Source: an uncultured Prevotella sp. (lineage in GTDB: Bacteria > Bacteroidota > Bacteroidia > Bacteroidales > Bacteroidaceae). From it: a stretch of DNA of 31,438 nucleotides. Both the position numbers and the translations under genes were made by a program. The notes below the pieces were generated by a model. That model ran no database searches. It was given only the letters and a program-made list of their open reading frames with translations, and had not been told where the DNA came from. The stretch lies in NCBI GenBank assembly GCA_934204655.1, contig CAKPZJ010000031.1, positions 1 to 31,438 of the forward strand, in the 5' to 3' direction. This document shows positions 17,263-27,131 of the stretch, piece by piece. Position 1 is the stretch's first letter; each line of letters opens with the position of its first letter.

Positions 17263-18152
17263 GGCGATGACTGCTGCTTTTTGCGCCACGTACGCAGCGT
17301 CTGCAGTAGCACACTCAGTATCACCATTGATATGCCTACGTAGAACGAGGCATTGAGCTCGCGCGCCTCGCCAAAGGCCACGAAGGCTATGAGGATAGTG
17401 TAGCACGGCTCCAGGTTGTACGCCAGGTTGACGGTAAAGGCCGATAGCCGCTTCAGGGCCAGTGTCTGGAGCAGGTAGAGGCCCACCGTGCAGAACAGCG
17501 ACAGGCATAGCAGCCACCACAGGTTGCTGCCATCGGGTATAATGGCCACGGGCTGATTGGACGGGTATATCTGTAGGTAGACGGGGATAATGACTGACAC
17601 ACCCACCAGGCCGCCTACCATCTCGTAGAGTAGCATGGTGCGCGCCTTGATGTCCGGGGCCACCTTCTTGTTAGTCACGGCATAGAGCGAGCATACGGCG
17701 GCCGACAGGATGCCGATGGCGATGCCCACACGGTAACGCGAGTCGAACGAGAAGATACACACCAGGCCCCCAATGGTGATGAGGGCCAGCAGCATTTCGG
17801 CCATGGAGAACCGTCTGCGCATGATGAGCGGCTCAAAGATGGAGGTGAAGAAGCACATGCTGGCAAAGCACACCACGCCGATAGACACGTTGCTCGCCTT
17901 GATAGACGCGTAGAACAGCAACCAGTGAAACCCTAACAGCGTGCCGCACCCGGCTATCTGTAACACCTTCTTCCAGCCCACCTTGGGCAGTCCGGTAAAC
18001 ACTAAGAGTATTACTGCTGTGAAGAAGATGCGGTACCACGTCAGGGTGGTCTCGTTGAGCGTTATAAGTTTACCAAACAGGCCCGTAAAGCCAGACAGCA
18101 ATACGCTCAGATGCAGCTGGATGAAAGCCTTTTTCATGTTAGTCTGTTCCAT
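17232..18152 (-). CDS. EamA/DMT-superfamily membrane transporter
   Basis: A 306-residue inner-membrane protein with about ten hydrophobic helices in two EamA-like halves, typical of drug/metabolite exporters. Visible are an N-terminal helix around LHLSVLLSGFTGLFGKL, the TLTWYRIFFTAVILLVF helix, a mid-protein repeat start after KVAPDIKAR, and a charged tail (RTWRKKQQSS). The substrate cannot be told. The ATG at 18152 (MEQTNMKKAF) is chosen; an alternative is Met at 18137. An upstream in-frame extension is basic and lacks membrane character. The final codons and stop fall inside the stem-loop at 17193-17262. Confidence 0.88.
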   Translation of the reverse strand: MEQTNMKKAFIQLHLSVLLSGFTGLFGKLITLNETTLTWYRIFFTAVILLVFTGLPKVGWKKVLQIAGCGTLLGFHWLLFYASIKASNVSIGVVCFASMCFFTSIFEPLIMRRRFSMAEMLLALITIGGLVCIFSFDSRYRVGIAIGILSAAVCSLYAVTNKKVAPDIKARTMLLYEMVGGLVGVSVIIPVYLQIYPSNQPVAIIPDGSNLWWLLCLSLFCTVGLYLLQTLALKRLSAFTVNLAYNLEPCYTILIAFVAFGEARELNASFYVGISMVILSVLLQTLRTWRKKQQSSPVSPEPSSER

Positions 18153-18555
18153 GGCCAGTGTATTTTTTCTGATATCGGGCTGCAAGATTACAAATAAAAG
18201 TCTTTGGCTCCTACATTTGTCCCTGGAAAAATGATGCCTGCGTCTCAAACTGATGACGGAACGGCCTCGCCACCTCGGCTTACCGTCATGCCGTTTGTCG
18301 GGCTTGCTGCACCACCTGGCATAGGGTCGGGCAGGACAAAAAACTCAGTGACAGCAAATAAGCTGTTAAAAGATAGGATTTTCTCAGATTTTCTTTGTAT
18401 TTTTGCCACGCCTGTAATGGGCTTGCCGATTGGCCGGGCACCATCAGTAATGGCCCGTACTATGGCAGCGCAGCCCTGGGTGGCTTGGGCTGATGCTCAG
18501 GATGTTATAACTACGACGGCCCTGCCCGGGGCATAACTAAGCTAATGACGGATAT
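18153..18555. other. Intergenic region with PBP promoter and structured leader
   Basis: About 400 bp without a gene between the divergent transporter and PBP genes. TATTTTTG (18398-18405) is a plus-strand -7 candidate, giving the PBP gene a leader of about 145 nt. ATGACGG (18253-18259) pairs with CCGTCAT (18283-18289). In the leader, GCAGCCC/GGGCTG and CCAT/ATGG stems are possible. No ORF of note. Confidence 0.4.
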
Positions 18556-20868
18556 ATGAGGAAGAAATTTATACATGCCCTGTGGGCCCTCTTGGCAGCC
18601 TCGGTGCTGTTCATACTGATGGCGTTTACGGCTATATGGAATGGCTGGATAGGCTACATGCCCCCCATTGACGAGCTGCAGAACCCCATCAGCCGGTTTG
18701 CCACCCAGGTGTACTCGGCCGACGGTAAGGTGATAGGCACCTGGAGCTTCAATCGCGAGAACCGAATACCCGTGAGCTATGCCCGCCTGTCTCCCCATCT
18801 GGTACATGCCCTGGTGGCCACCGAGGACGAGCGTTTCTACGAGCACTCGGGTATCGACTTCATAGCCCTGGGCCGTGCCCTTGTCAAGCGTGGCTTGCTG
18901 GGCCGCGAGAGTGCGGGTGGCGGCTCTACCATTACCCAGCAGCTGGCCAAGCAGTTGTACTCCGAGTCGGCCCACTCTACGGTCGAGCGGCTTATGCAGA
19001 AGCCCATCGAGTGGGTCATAGCCGTCAAGCTGGAGCGTACCTATACCAAGGAGGAGATAATAGCCCTCTACCTCAATTATTTTGACTTCTTGCACAATGC
19101 TGTGGGCATCAAGACGGCAGCCAATACCTATTTTAATAAGGAGCCACAGGAACTGAGCGTTACCGAGTCGGCCCTGCTCATCGGACTGTGCAAGAATCCG
19201 TCGCTCTTTAACCCCGTACGCTATCCCGACCGCTGTCTGCAGCGCCGCAATGTGGTACTGGCCCAGATGCGCAAGGCTGGTTACCTGTCTGACGAGGAGT
19301 ACAGGGAGTACTGTAGCGAGGGACTCAAGCTCAACTTCCATCGTACCGACCACAAGGATGGCACGGCCACTTACTTCCGTGAGTTCTTGCGTCAGTACAT
19401 GATGGCCCAGCGCCCCGAGGTAGACAAGTATCCCTCGTGGAACCATCGCCAGTATGTGCTCGACTCGATAGCCTGGGCCACCGACCCTCTCTACGGGTGG
19501 TGTAACAAGAACTACAAGAAAGACGGTACCCCCTACAATGTATATACCGACGGCCTGAAAGTTTACACGACCATCGACTCGCGTATGCAGCAGTATGCCG
19601 AGGAAGCTGTGTACGGCCACGTAGCCCGGTACCTGCAACCCCTGTTCTCGCGCGAGAACGCCCGTAAGCCCAATGCCCCCTTTACCGACCAGCTTACGCC
19701 TCAGGAGGTGCGCGCCATCATGAACAAGGCCATGGTGCAGAGCGAGCGCTACCGGGCCATGAAGGCGGCGGGTGCATCGGAGGCCGAGATAGCCCGCGCC
19801 TTTCGTACCAAGACTGACATGACCGTGTTTACCTATCACGGCGATATAGATACCGTCATGTCGCCCATGGACAGCATACGCTACTATAAGTCCTTTCTCC
19901 GGGCGGGCTTCGTGAGCATGGACGCGCATACAGGGGCTGTCAAGGCGTACGTGGGCGGACTCAACTACAACCACTTTATGTACGACATGGTGATGGATGG
20001 GCGCCGGCAGGTGGGCTCTACCATCAAGCCGTTCCTCTATGCGCTGGCCATGGAGAACGGGTTCTCGCCATGCGACCGCGCCCCTAATGTACAGCATACC
20101 TATATGGTGGCCGGAAAGCCCTGGACACCGCGCAACTCTAATCGTAGACGCTACGGAGAGATGGTTACACTCAAGTGGGGCCTGGCCCAGTCTAATAACT
20201 GGATCTCGGCTTACCTGATGAGTAAACTCAATCCGCAGCAGCTGGTCAGCCTGCTACACGACTTCGGCATTAACAATCCCGACATATACCCCTCGATGGC
20301 CCTGTGCCTTGGCCCCTGCGAGGTGTCAGTGGCCGAGATGGTAAGTGCCTACACGGCCTTTGCCAACAATGGCATACGCTGCGCGCCCATGTTCGTTACG
20401 CGTATAGAGGATGCTGACGGCAACGTGGTGGCCCGTTTCCAGCCTCGGATGAACGAGGTTATCAGTTCGGAGAGTGCTTACAAGATGCTGGAGGAACTGC
20501 GGGCCGTGGTAGACGAGGGTACGGCTGGCCGACTGAGGTACAAGTTTAATATAGAGGGCCAGATAGGTGGCAAGACGGGTACCACTAACCGCAATTCGGA
20601 TGCCTGGTTCATGGGATTTACCCCTCAGCTGGTAAGCGGGTGCTGGGTTGGCGGCGAGGATAGGGACATCCACTTTGACTCGATGGCCCTGGGACAGGGC
20701 GCGTCCATGGCGCTGCCCATCTGGGCTTACTTTATGAAAAAGGTGTACCGCGACCGCACGTTAGGCTATTCGCCAGATGCCATCTTTGACGTTCCGGCCG
20801 ACTTCAATCCCTGTGTGAAGGACGACGACACGGTGGGCATGAACGGTATAGACGAGGTTTTCGAATGA
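18556..20868 (+). CDS. Class A penicillin-binding protein (PBP1A-like)
   Basis: A bifunctional peptidoglycan polymerase and cross-linking enzyme. It has 770 residues. The N-terminal membrane anchor is about residues 8-28. The glycosyltransferase 51 domain has catalytic Glu90 (ATEDERFYEHSGID) and GGGSTITQQLAKQLY. The transpeptidase domain has all three motifs: S488-T-I-K491, S546-N-N548 and K673-T-G. The protein has no long cytoplasmic tail. It probably acts at the inner membrane facing the periplasm. It is followed by a hairpin terminator at 20874-20902, so it is likely a single-gene unit. Confidence 0.96.
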   Translation: MRKKFIHALWALLAASVLFILMAFTAIWNGWIGYMPPIDELQNPISRFATQVYSADGKVIGTWSFNRENRIPVSYARLSPHLVHALVATEDERFYEHSGIDFIALGRALVKRGLLGRESAGGGSTITQQLAKQLYSESAHSTVERLMQKPIEWVIAVKLERTYTKEEIIALYLNYFDFLHNAVGIKTAANTYFNKEPQELSVTESALLIGLCKNPSLFNPVRYPDRCLQRRNVVLAQMRKAGYLSDEEYREYCSEGLKLNFHRTDHKDGTATYFREFLRQYMMAQRPEVDKYPSWNHRQYVLDSIAWATDPLYGWCNKNYKKDGTPYNVYTDGLKVYTTIDSRMQQYAEEAVYGHVARYLQPLFSRENARKPNAPFTDQLTPQEVRAIMNKAMVQSERYRAMKAAGASEAEIARAFRTKTDMTVFTYHGDIDTVMSPMDSIRYYKSFLRAGFVSMDAHTGAVKAYVGGLNYNHFMYDMVMDGRRQVGSTIKPFLYALAMENGFSPCDRAPNVQHTYMVAGKPWTPRNSNRRRYGEMVTLKWGLAQSNNWISAYLMSKLNPQQLVSLLHDFGINNPDIYPSMALCLGPCEVSVAEMVSAYTAFANNGIRCAPMFVTRIEDADGNVVARFQPRMNEVISSESAYKMLEELRAVVDEGTAGRLRYKFNIEGQIGGKTGTTNRNSDAWFMGFTPQLVSGCWVGGEDRDIHFDSMALGQGASMALPIWAYFMKKVYRDRTLGYSPDAIFDVPADFNPCVKDDDTVGMNGIDEVFE

Positions 20869-20873
20869 CAGAC

Positions 20874-20902
20874 AAGGTGGCAGCCAGCGTGGCTGTCACC
20901 TT
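20874..20902 (+). terminator. Terminator after the PBP gene
   Basis: AAGGTGGCAGCCA pairs with TGGCTGTCACCTT (13 pairs, one G-T) around a 3-nt loop, followed by TTATTATATA. It is 6 bp past the stop. Confidence 0.8.
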
Positions 20903-21051
20903 ATTATATATAGGCCACGCCATACCGCTACCCCGGAGCTACCCGCTACAGGGCAAGAGACATCGCCCCACCCTACCGCAGCCACCAGGAGCAAAGCTAT
21001 CATTTTCACAATATTTTAAGCAATGATGGGCGCTTTTCAGATTATTATTTG

Positions 21052-21059
21052 TACTTTTG
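21052..21059 (+). promoter_or_regulatory. Promoter -7 box of cysE
   Basis: TACTTTTG matches TAnnTTTG, 25 bp before the cysE ATG. No TTG is found 20 nt upstream. Confidence 0.55.
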
Positions 21060-21084
21060 CAGTGTAAATTATTGAGACAACTAC

Positions 21085-21978
21085 ATGAGTTCCCCTGACT
21101 ACGCTCATACGCTGACACAGACGGTTGACGCCTTGGCCGAGCCCCAATCGCTCAAGGGCCTGTACTGCGACCACCGCGACGGTTACCCCCTCCCTTCGGG
21201 CCAAGTGCTCGACGAGATTATCCAGCTTGCGCGCGCCATTCTTTTTCCTGGCTACTACGGCCGCTCATCTGTAGACCTCAATACCATCCGCTATCAGTTA
21301 GGTATCAATGTAGAGCAGCTGCACCGCCTGTTGTGCCAGCAGATTATGGCCAGCCTGTGCTTTGTCGAGGATAGCACCGCCGCCACCGACCTTGTCCAGG
21401 CCAGGGCCACGGCCCTGCAGCGAGCCACCGACTTTATAGCCCAGTTGCCAGCCATAAGGCACACACTGTACACCGACGTCAAGGCGGCCTACGACGGCGA
21501 CCCCGCGGCCACCAGCTATGCCGAAATCATATCGTGCTACCCCGCCATCAAGGCTCTGGTAAACTACCGCATAGCCCACGAACTGAGCGTGATAGGCGTG
21601 CCACTCATACCGAGGATGATTGCCGAGATGGCGCACTCGGAGACGGGCATAGACATACACCCCAAGGCCACCATAGGCGACTACTTCACCATAGACCACG
21701 GCACTGGCGTAGTGATAGGCGAGACCTGCGTGATAGGCCGCCACGTAAAGCTCTACCAAGGAGTAACCCTGGGTGCCAAGAGCTTTCCCCTGGACAGCCA
21801 GGGCAACCCTATAAAGGGCATACCACGGCACCCCATACTCGAGGACAACGTGGTGGTGTACGCCAATGCCACCATCCTGGGCCGCATCACCATCGGCGAG
21901 GGTTGCGTGGTGGGCGCCAATACCTGGGTGATGGAGGATATGGCCCCGCAAACCAAGAAATATAACAAAAAACAATAG
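21085..21978 (+). CDS. cysE: Serine O-acetyltransferase
   Basis: Makes O-acetylserine from serine and acetyl-CoA, the first step of cysteine synthesis. It has 297 residues, in the EpsC-like long form. The N-terminal helical domain (about 1-150) is followed by a left-handed beta-helix of hexapeptide repeats (about 190-285): ETGIDIHPKATIGDYFTID, GTGVVIGETCVIG, LYQGVTLGA, and ITIGEGCVVGANTWV. The catalytic-region histidine in IDHGTG is present. Its stop is followed after 2 bp by the methyltransferase gene, so the two probably share a transcript. Confidence 0.94.
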   Translation: MSSPDYAHTLTQTVDALAEPQSLKGLYCDHRDGYPLPSGQVLDEIIQLARAILFPGYYGRSSVDLNTIRYQLGINVEQLHRLLCQQIMASLCFVEDSTAATDLVQARATALQRATDFIAQLPAIRHTLYTDVKAAYDGDPAATSYAEIISCYPAIKALVNYRIAHELSVIGVPLIPRMIAEMAHSETGIDIHPKATIGDYFTIDHGTGVVIGETCVIGRHVKLYQGVTLGAKSFPLDSQGNPIKGIPRHPILEDNVVVYANATILGRITIGEGCVVGANTWVMEDMAPQTKKYNKKQ

Positions 21979-21980
21979 AC

Positions 21981-23441
21981 ATGGAATTTGAACTCATCGC
22001 CAAGACATTCATGGGGTTAGAGCCCGTCTTGGCCCAAGAGCTTACCCAGATGGGAGCTAACAACGTCCAGATAGGCCGCAGAATGGTCTCGTTCACTGGC
22101 GACAAGGAAATGATGTACAGAGCTAACTTTCAGCTTCACACAGCTATCCGTATTCTGAAACCCATCAGTCATTTCAAGGCCCGTTCGGCCGAGGACGTGT
22201 ACGAATCGGTAAAGAAAATAGACTGGAGCAAGTATATACTGGATGGAAAGACTTTCTCGGTAGACTCGGTGGTGTACTCCGAGGAGTTTCGCAACTCCCG
22301 CTTCGTGACCTATAAGGTCAAGGACGCCATCGTAGACCAGTTCCGCGAGGCCACGGGCAGCCGCCCCAACATCTCGGTAAGCAACCCCGACATACGTCTG
22401 CACATCCACATCGCCGACGAGGATGCCACGCTGTGCCTGGACTCCAGCGGCGAGTCTCTTCACCGTCGCGGCTACCGCCAGGAGAGCGTCGAGGCTCCCC
22501 TCAACGAGGTACTGGCCGCCGGCATGATACTGATGACGGGCTGGAAGGGCGACTGCGACTTCATAGACCCCATGTGTGGCTCGGGCACGCTGCTCATTGA
22601 GGCAGCCCTGATAGCCCGCAACATCAACCCGGGCGTGTTCCGTAAGGAGTTTGCCTTCGAGAAGTGGCCCGACTTTGACCAGGATCTCTTCGATGCCATC
22701 TACAACGACGACACGCAGGAAAGGGAGTTCGCACACCACATCTATGGCTACGACGTGGACATGAAGGCGGTCAACACGGCCCGCCTGAACGTGCGCGCAG
22801 CCGGCCTTACCAAGGACATCACCGTAGAACAGGCCGACTTCAAGGACTTTACCAAGCCCGAGAACAAGAGTATCATCGTAACTAACCCTCCCTACGGTGA
22901 GCGAATATCTACCCCCAACCTGCTGGCTACCTATAAAATGATAGGAGAACGCTTCAAGCATCAGTTCATGGGCAATGACGCCTGGGTGCTGTCCTATAGA
23001 GAGGAGTGCTTTGACCTGATAGGTCTAAAGCCGTCCATTAAGATTCCAGTGTTCAACGGCAGCTTAGAGTGTGAGTTCCGCAAGTACACCATCTTTGACG
23101 GCAAGATGCGAGACTACCGCTCTGAGGGCGGCGTGGTAAAGACTGACGAGGAAAAAAGGGCCATGGCGCAGAAGCACAGGTTCAAGAAAGAGCGCGAGTT
23201 CAAGCGCCGGCTCGACGAACAGGAAGAGAACGAGGAGGGCGACATCCGCTCGTTCAAGTTCCACTCTCTTGAGGAGCGCCCCCGCCGTGACCGCCGCGAC
23301 AGAGACGACCGCCCCTTTGGCGACCGCGACCGCAAGTTTGGCAGTCGTGACCGCAAGTTCGGCGACCGTGACCGCAAGTTCGGTGGCAAGGGCGACCGCA
23401 AGTTCGGCGGCAAGGGCCGCAGTTTTAAGGACGAAGACTAA
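21981..23441 (+). CDS. rlmL: THUMP-domain 23S rRNA guanine-N2 methyltransferase (RlmL-like)
   Basis: A SAM-dependent RNA methyltransferase of 486 residues. It has an N-terminal THUMP RNA-binding region (about 45-155) and a Rossmann methyltransferase domain with DPMCGSGTLLIEAAL (SAM site) and catalytic NPPYGER. It matches the RlmL half of the enterobacterial RlmKL fusion, which makes m2G2445; the exact target here is inferred. The C-terminus is unusual: residues 433-486 form a highly charged Arg/Asp/Gly tail with four DRKFG repeats, probably disordered and RNA-binding. It lies 2 bp after cysE and 18 bp before the S9 peptidase gene, in a tight run. Confidence 0.9.
   Translation: MEFELIAKTFMGLEPVLAQELTQMGANNVQIGRRMVSFTGDKEMMYRANFQLHTAIRILKPISHFKARSAEDVYESVKKIDWSKYILDGKTFSVDSVVYSEEFRNSRFVTYKVKDAIVDQFREATGSRPNISVSNPDIRLHIHIADEDATLCLDSSGESLHRRGYRQESVEAPLNEVLAAGMILMTGWKGDCDFIDPMCGSGTLLIEAALIARNINPGVFRKEFAFEKWPDFDQDLFDAIYNDDTQEREFAHHIYGYDVDMKAVNTARLNVRAAGLTKDITVEQADFKDFTKPENKSIIVTNPPYGERISTPNLLATYKMIGERFKHQFMGNDAWVLSYREECFDLIGLKPSIKIPVFNGSLECEFRKYTIFDGKMRDYRSEGGVVKTDEEKRAMAQKHRFKKEREFKRRLDEQEENEEGDIRSFKFHSLEERPRRDRRDRDDRPFGDRDRKFGSRDRKFGDRDRKFGGKGDRKFGGKGRSFKDED
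23328..23413 (+). repeat. Coding tandem repeat in the RlmL-like C-terminus
   Basis: Four copies of GACCGCAAGTTYGG begin at 23328, 23349, 23370 and 23394. They encode DRKFG units in the disordered tail. Spacing is 21, 21 and 24 bp, always in frame. Confidence 0.85.
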
Positions 23442-23459
23442 CATAGCAACAACCGATAT

Positions 23460-25727
23460 ATGAGACTACACAGAACAGGGGCTACCCTAACCGCAATAGT
23501 GGCAATGATAACAATGGCAGACAACGTGCAGGCACAGACGGCCCGGCCGGTGGGCGTGGTGGCCGCCCAGCAGGGCGAGAAGACCATGACGCTCGAAGAC
23601 CTCAACTTCGGTGGGCACAACTACCGCAACATGGTGGCTCAGAACCGTCCCTGCACCTGGTGGGGCGATGAACTGATACGCCAGGATACCCAGGCCAACT
23701 ACCTGGTAGACAAGAAGACGGGCCGCGAGACCCGCCTCTTCGCCATCAACGAGATTAACCAGTGGGCTGGCCCCACCAAGGACCGCAAGGTGGGCTCGCT
23801 GAGGGGCACCTCGTTCCCCTACGCCGGCAAGAGCATCGTCGTGGTCAGTGGCGGTGACAAGATATACACTATCGACTTCAAGAAGCACGCCCTGGTAAGC
23901 GTGCGCCAGTGGGACGAGGGCGACGAGCTGCTCGAGAGCTGTCCCGCCAGCGAGGCTGTGGCCTACCTGAAGGGCGGCAACCTCTACGTGAGCCGTGGCC
24001 TGAAGCAGTGGCAACTCAGCCACGACGGCTCGCGCCAGATAGTGTACGGCCAGAGCGTACACCGCGACGAGTTTGGCATCCGCAAGGGCACCTTCTGGAG
24101 CCCCGACGGCATGCGCCTGGCCTTCTACCGCATGGACCAGAGCATGGTGACCGACTATCCACAGGTCAACATCCCCGAGATAGGCTTCAACCATCCCGAG
24201 ACCCAGAGCTGTATCGCCACCGCCGCCCCTGACAAGTACCCCATGGCCGGCGAGACCTCGCACAAGGTTACCGTGGGTGTCTTCGACCTCAGCACGGGCA
24301 AGACCGTGTACCTGAAGGCGGGCGACCCCACCGACAGATACTTTACCAACATAGCCTGGAGCCCCGACGGAGCCAGCATCTACATGTTCGAGCTGAACCG
24401 TGACCAGAACGACTGCCGGCTCACCTGCTACGACGCTACAACGGGCGAGAAGAAGGGCGAACTGTATCGCGAGACCGATGCTAAGTACGTGGAGCCTCAG
24501 CACCCTATCCTCTTCCTGCCCTGGGACAGCTCGCAGTTTATCATGCAGAGCCGCAAGGACGGCTACAACCACCTGTACCTCTGCACAATAGGCAAGCACG
24601 GCAGCCGCATGGGCAGCAACACCGAGAGTGTAGACATACGCCAGCTTACCAAGGGCCAGTGGGAGGTCATGGAGGTGCTCGGCTTTAACCGCAAGCGCAA
24701 GTCGGTGGTTATAGCCAGCAACGAGTGCAGCCCCATCCAGCGCAACCTGTTTGTAGTGGACTGCCGTACCGGCAAGCGCGCCCTCATGGACGACGGAGGC
24801 AACGGCTGGCACTATGGCACACTGAGCCAGAGCGGCCGCTACATCTACGACAACTACTCGGCACCGTCGACACCGCGCAAGATAGCCATCGTAGACACCG
24901 AGAACGGGCACCGCACACCCTACTTCGCGGCTCCCAATCCCTGGAAAGGCTATCAGGTGCCCGAATATAGCTGTGGCAGCATCAAGGCCGACGACGGCCA
25001 GACCGACCTCTACTATCGCATGGTAAAGCCCATAGGCTTTGACCCGTCTAAGAAGTACCCCACTATAATATATGTATATGGCGGCCCCCACGCTCACAAC
25101 GTGGACGCACGCTGGAACTACGGTAGCCGTGGCTGGGAGACCTACATGGCCGGCAAGGGCTATCTGCTCTTCATCCTGGACAACCGCGGCAGCGAGAACC
25201 GCGGCAAGGCGTTCGAGCAGGTGACGTTCCGCCAGCTGGGGCAGGAAGAGATGCGCGACCAGATGCAGGGCGTGGCTTATCTGAAGACCCTTCCCTATGT
25301 AGACGCTGACAAGATAGGCGTTCACGGATGGAGCTTTGGCGGATTTATGACTATCTCGCTGATGACCAACTATCCCGACGTGTTCAAGGTGGGCGTGGCC
25401 GGCGGTCCGGTGATAGACTGGCACTGGTACGAAGTGATGTACGGCGAGCGCTACATGGACACCCCGCAGGCTAACCCTGACGGCTACAAGAAGACTTCGC
25501 TGCTCTACACGGCCAAGAACCTCAAGGGCAAGCTCCAGATTATCCAGGGCTACAACGACCTTACCGTTGTGCCGCAGCATTGCCTCTCCTTCCTCAAGGC
25601 TTGCATCTCCGCCGGCACCCAACCAGACTTCTTTGTCTACCCGGGTGAGCCCCACAACATGCGCGGCCATCAGAGCACGCACCTACACGAGCGTATCAGC
25701 CAGTACTTTATCGACTGGCTGAAGTAA
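23460..25727 (+). CDS. Dipeptidyl peptidase IV-type serine peptidase (S9)
   Basis: A 755-residue prolyl oligopeptidase-family enzyme, likely periplasmic, that trims X-Pro-type dipeptides. The N-terminal signal peptide is seen as RLHRTGATLTAIVAMITM with a cut near VQA-QT. A beta-propeller domain (about 60-500) contains FWSPDGMRLAFYRMD and WSPDGASIYMFEL. The alpha/beta-hydrolase domain has catalytic Ser625 (GWSFGG), Asp700 (GYNDLTV) and His732 (EPHNM). It starts 18 bp after the methyltransferase gene. With the DPP III at 2582 it suggests a peptide-using lifestyle. A DPP-IV label is preferred over plain prolyl oligopeptidase because of the propeller and the conserved YGGP/GWSFGG spacing. Confidence 0.94.
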   Translation: MRLHRTGATLTAIVAMITMADNVQAQTARPVGVVAAQQGEKTMTLEDLNFGGHNYRNMVAQNRPCTWWGDELIRQDTQANYLVDKKTGRETRLFAINEINQWAGPTKDRKVGSLRGTSFPYAGKSIVVVSGGDKIYTIDFKKHALVSVRQWDEGDELLESCPASEAVAYLKGGNLYVSRGLKQWQLSHDGSRQIVYGQSVHRDEFGIRKGTFWSPDGMRLAFYRMDQSMVTDYPQVNIPEIGFNHPETQSCIATAAPDKYPMAGETSHKVTVGVFDLSTGKTVYLKAGDPTDRYFTNIAWSPDGASIYMFELNRDQNDCRLTCYDATTGEKKGELYRETDAKYVEPQHPILFLPWDSSQFIMQSRKDGYNHLYLCTIGKHGSRMGSNTESVDIRQLTKGQWEVMEVLGFNRKRKSVVIASNECSPIQRNLFVVDCRTGKRALMDDGGNGWHYGTLSQSGRYIYDNYSAPSTPRKIAIVDTENGHRTPYFAAPNPWKGYQVPEYSCGSIKADDGQTDLYYRMVKPIGFDPSKKYPTIIYVYGGPHAHNVDARWNYGSRGWETYMAGKGYLLFILDNRGSENRGKAFEQVTFRQLGQEEMRDQMQGVAYLKTLPYVDADKIGVHGWSFGGFMTISLMTNYPDVFKVGVAGGPVIDWHWYEVMYGERYMDTPQANPDGYKKTSLLYTAKNLKGKLQIIQGYNDLTVVPQHCLSFLKACISAGTQPDFFVYPGEPHNMRGHQSTHLHERISQYFIDWLK

Positions 25728-25783
25728 GAAGGCTCCCATCAACCCATAAAGCAACACAACACACATAAAGTTAATATACAGCA

Positions 25784-27055
25784 ATGAAAATATTACTATT
25801 AGGAAGCGGCGGACGCGAGCACGCACTGGCGTGGAAGATAGCGCAGAGCCCGAAGGTGACCAACCTGTTTATAGCGCCAGGCAATGCCGGTACGGCAGCC
25901 GTGGGCGAGAATGTGGCCATCAAGGCCGACGACTTTGAGGCCCTGAAGGACTTTACCGTGAGCCACGGCGTAGACATGGTGGTGGTGGGCCCCGAAGACC
26001 CGCTGGTCAAGGGCATCTACGATGACTTCAAGGCCGACGCGCGCACCAAGGACATACCCGTGATAGGCCCCTCTAAGGCAGGCGCCGTACTCGAGGGCAG
26101 CAAGGACTTTGCCAAGCGCTTTATGAAACGCCACAATATACCCACCGCAAGGTACGAGACATTTGACGGAACCACCCTGGACGAGGGACTGAAGTTCCTG
26201 GAGACGCTCCAGGCTCCCTATGTGCTCAAGGCCGACGGCCTGTGTGCCGGCAAGGGCGTGCTGATACTGCCCACACTGGCCGAGGCAAAGAAGGAGCTGC
26301 GCGAGATGCTCGGCGGAATGTTTGGCAACGCGTCGGCAAGGGTCGTTATCGAGGAGTTCCTTACCGGTATAGAGTGCTCGGTATTCGTTCTGACCGACGG
26401 AACCCACTATAAGATACTGCCCGAGGCCAAGGACTACAAGCGGATAGGCGAGCACGACACCGGGCTCAACACGGGCGGCATGGGCAGCGTTACGCCGGTG
26501 CCCTTTGCCACCAAGGAGTGGATGCAGAAGGTAGAGGACCGCATCATCAGGCCCACGGTAGACGGGCTGGCCGCCGAGGGCATCGACTACAAGGGCTTTA
26601 TCTTCTTCGGACTTATCAATGTAGGCGGCGAGCCCATGGTGATAGAGTACAACTGCCGCATGGGCGACCCCGAGACCGAGAGTGTGATGCTGCGGATAAA
26701 GAGCGACATCGTAGACCTGTTCGAGGGCGTGGCCAAGGGCAACCTGGACAAGCGGGCAATAGAGATAGACCCGCGCGCAGCCGTATGCATCATGCTGGTG
26801 AGCGGCGGCTACCCCGAGAAGTATGTCAAGGGCTACCCCATCACGGGCACTGAGCGCGTAGAGGGCAGCATCGTGTTCCACAGTGGTACGGCCATGAAGG
26901 ACGGACAGCTCGTTACGGCCGGCGGACGCGTCATAGCCGTGTCATCGTATGGCACCACGCGCGAGGAGGCCCTGCAGAAGAGCTTCGAGGAGGCTCAGAA
27001 GATAGAATTTAAGGACAAGTACTTCAGAACCGACATCGGTCAGGACCTGAAGTAA
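25784..27055 (+). CDS. purD: Phosphoribosylamine--glycine ligase
   Basis: The second step of purine synthesis: joins phosphoribosylamine and glycine with ATP. It has 423 residues in the standard domain order. The N-domain starts [18 protein letters not shown]. The ATP-grasp centre has [14 protein letters not shown] and [19 protein letters not shown]. The metal-binding part is [12 protein letters not shown] near residue 290. The C-domain has [17 protein letters not shown]. It lies 56 bp after the S9 peptidase gene. Confidence 0.98.
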   Translation: MKILLLGSGGREHALAWKIAQSPKVTNLFIAPGNAGTAAVGENVAIKADDFEALKDFTVSHGVDMVVVGPEDPLVKGIYDDFKADARTKDIPVIGPSKAGAVLEGSKDFAKRFMKRHNIPTARYETFDGTTLDEGLKFLETLQAPYVLKADGLCAGKGVLILPTLAEAKKELREMLGGMFGNASARVVIEEFLTGIECSVFVLTDGTHYKILPEAKDYKRIGEHDTGLNTGGMGSVTPVPFATKEWMQKVEDRIIRPTVDGLAAEGIDYKGFIFFGLINVGGEPMVIEYNCRMGDPETESVMLRIKSDIVDLFEGVAKGNLDKRAIEIDPRAAVCIMLVSGGYPEKYVKGYPITGTERVEGSIVFHSGTAMKDGQLVTAGGRVIAVSSYGTTREEALQKSFEEAQKIEFKDKYFRTDIGQDLK

Positions 27056-27065
27056 GGTCACTACA

Positions 27066-27113
27066 TACACCGCTGCCTGGGCTGGCTCACCCCAAGCCCC
27101 CGACAGCGGTGTA
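27066..27113 (+). other. Intergenic hairpin after purD
   Basis: TACACCGCTG (27066-27075) pairs perfectly with CAGCGGTGTA (27104-27113), with an inner GGGCT/AGCCC stem. No T-run follows. It could be a processing site or weak terminator before the membrane protein gene at 27132. Confidence 0.5.
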
Positions 27114-27131
27114 CTATAAGCTATAGAAGCG

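Noticed and set aside
18511..20097. Open frame opposite the PBP gene
   Set aside because: Antisense to a gene with all class A PBP motifs; no family resemblance.
23328..23413. Possible CRISPR-like short repeats
   Set aside because: The copies are in-frame coding repeats of an Arg/Gly tail with spacing of 21-24 bp, not repeats with unique spacers.
23487..25682. Long open frame opposite the S9 peptidase gene
   Set aside because: It lies wholly antisense to a clear peptidase with signal peptide and catalytic triad, and its residues are dominated by Ala, Val, His and Leu as expected from a shadow frame.
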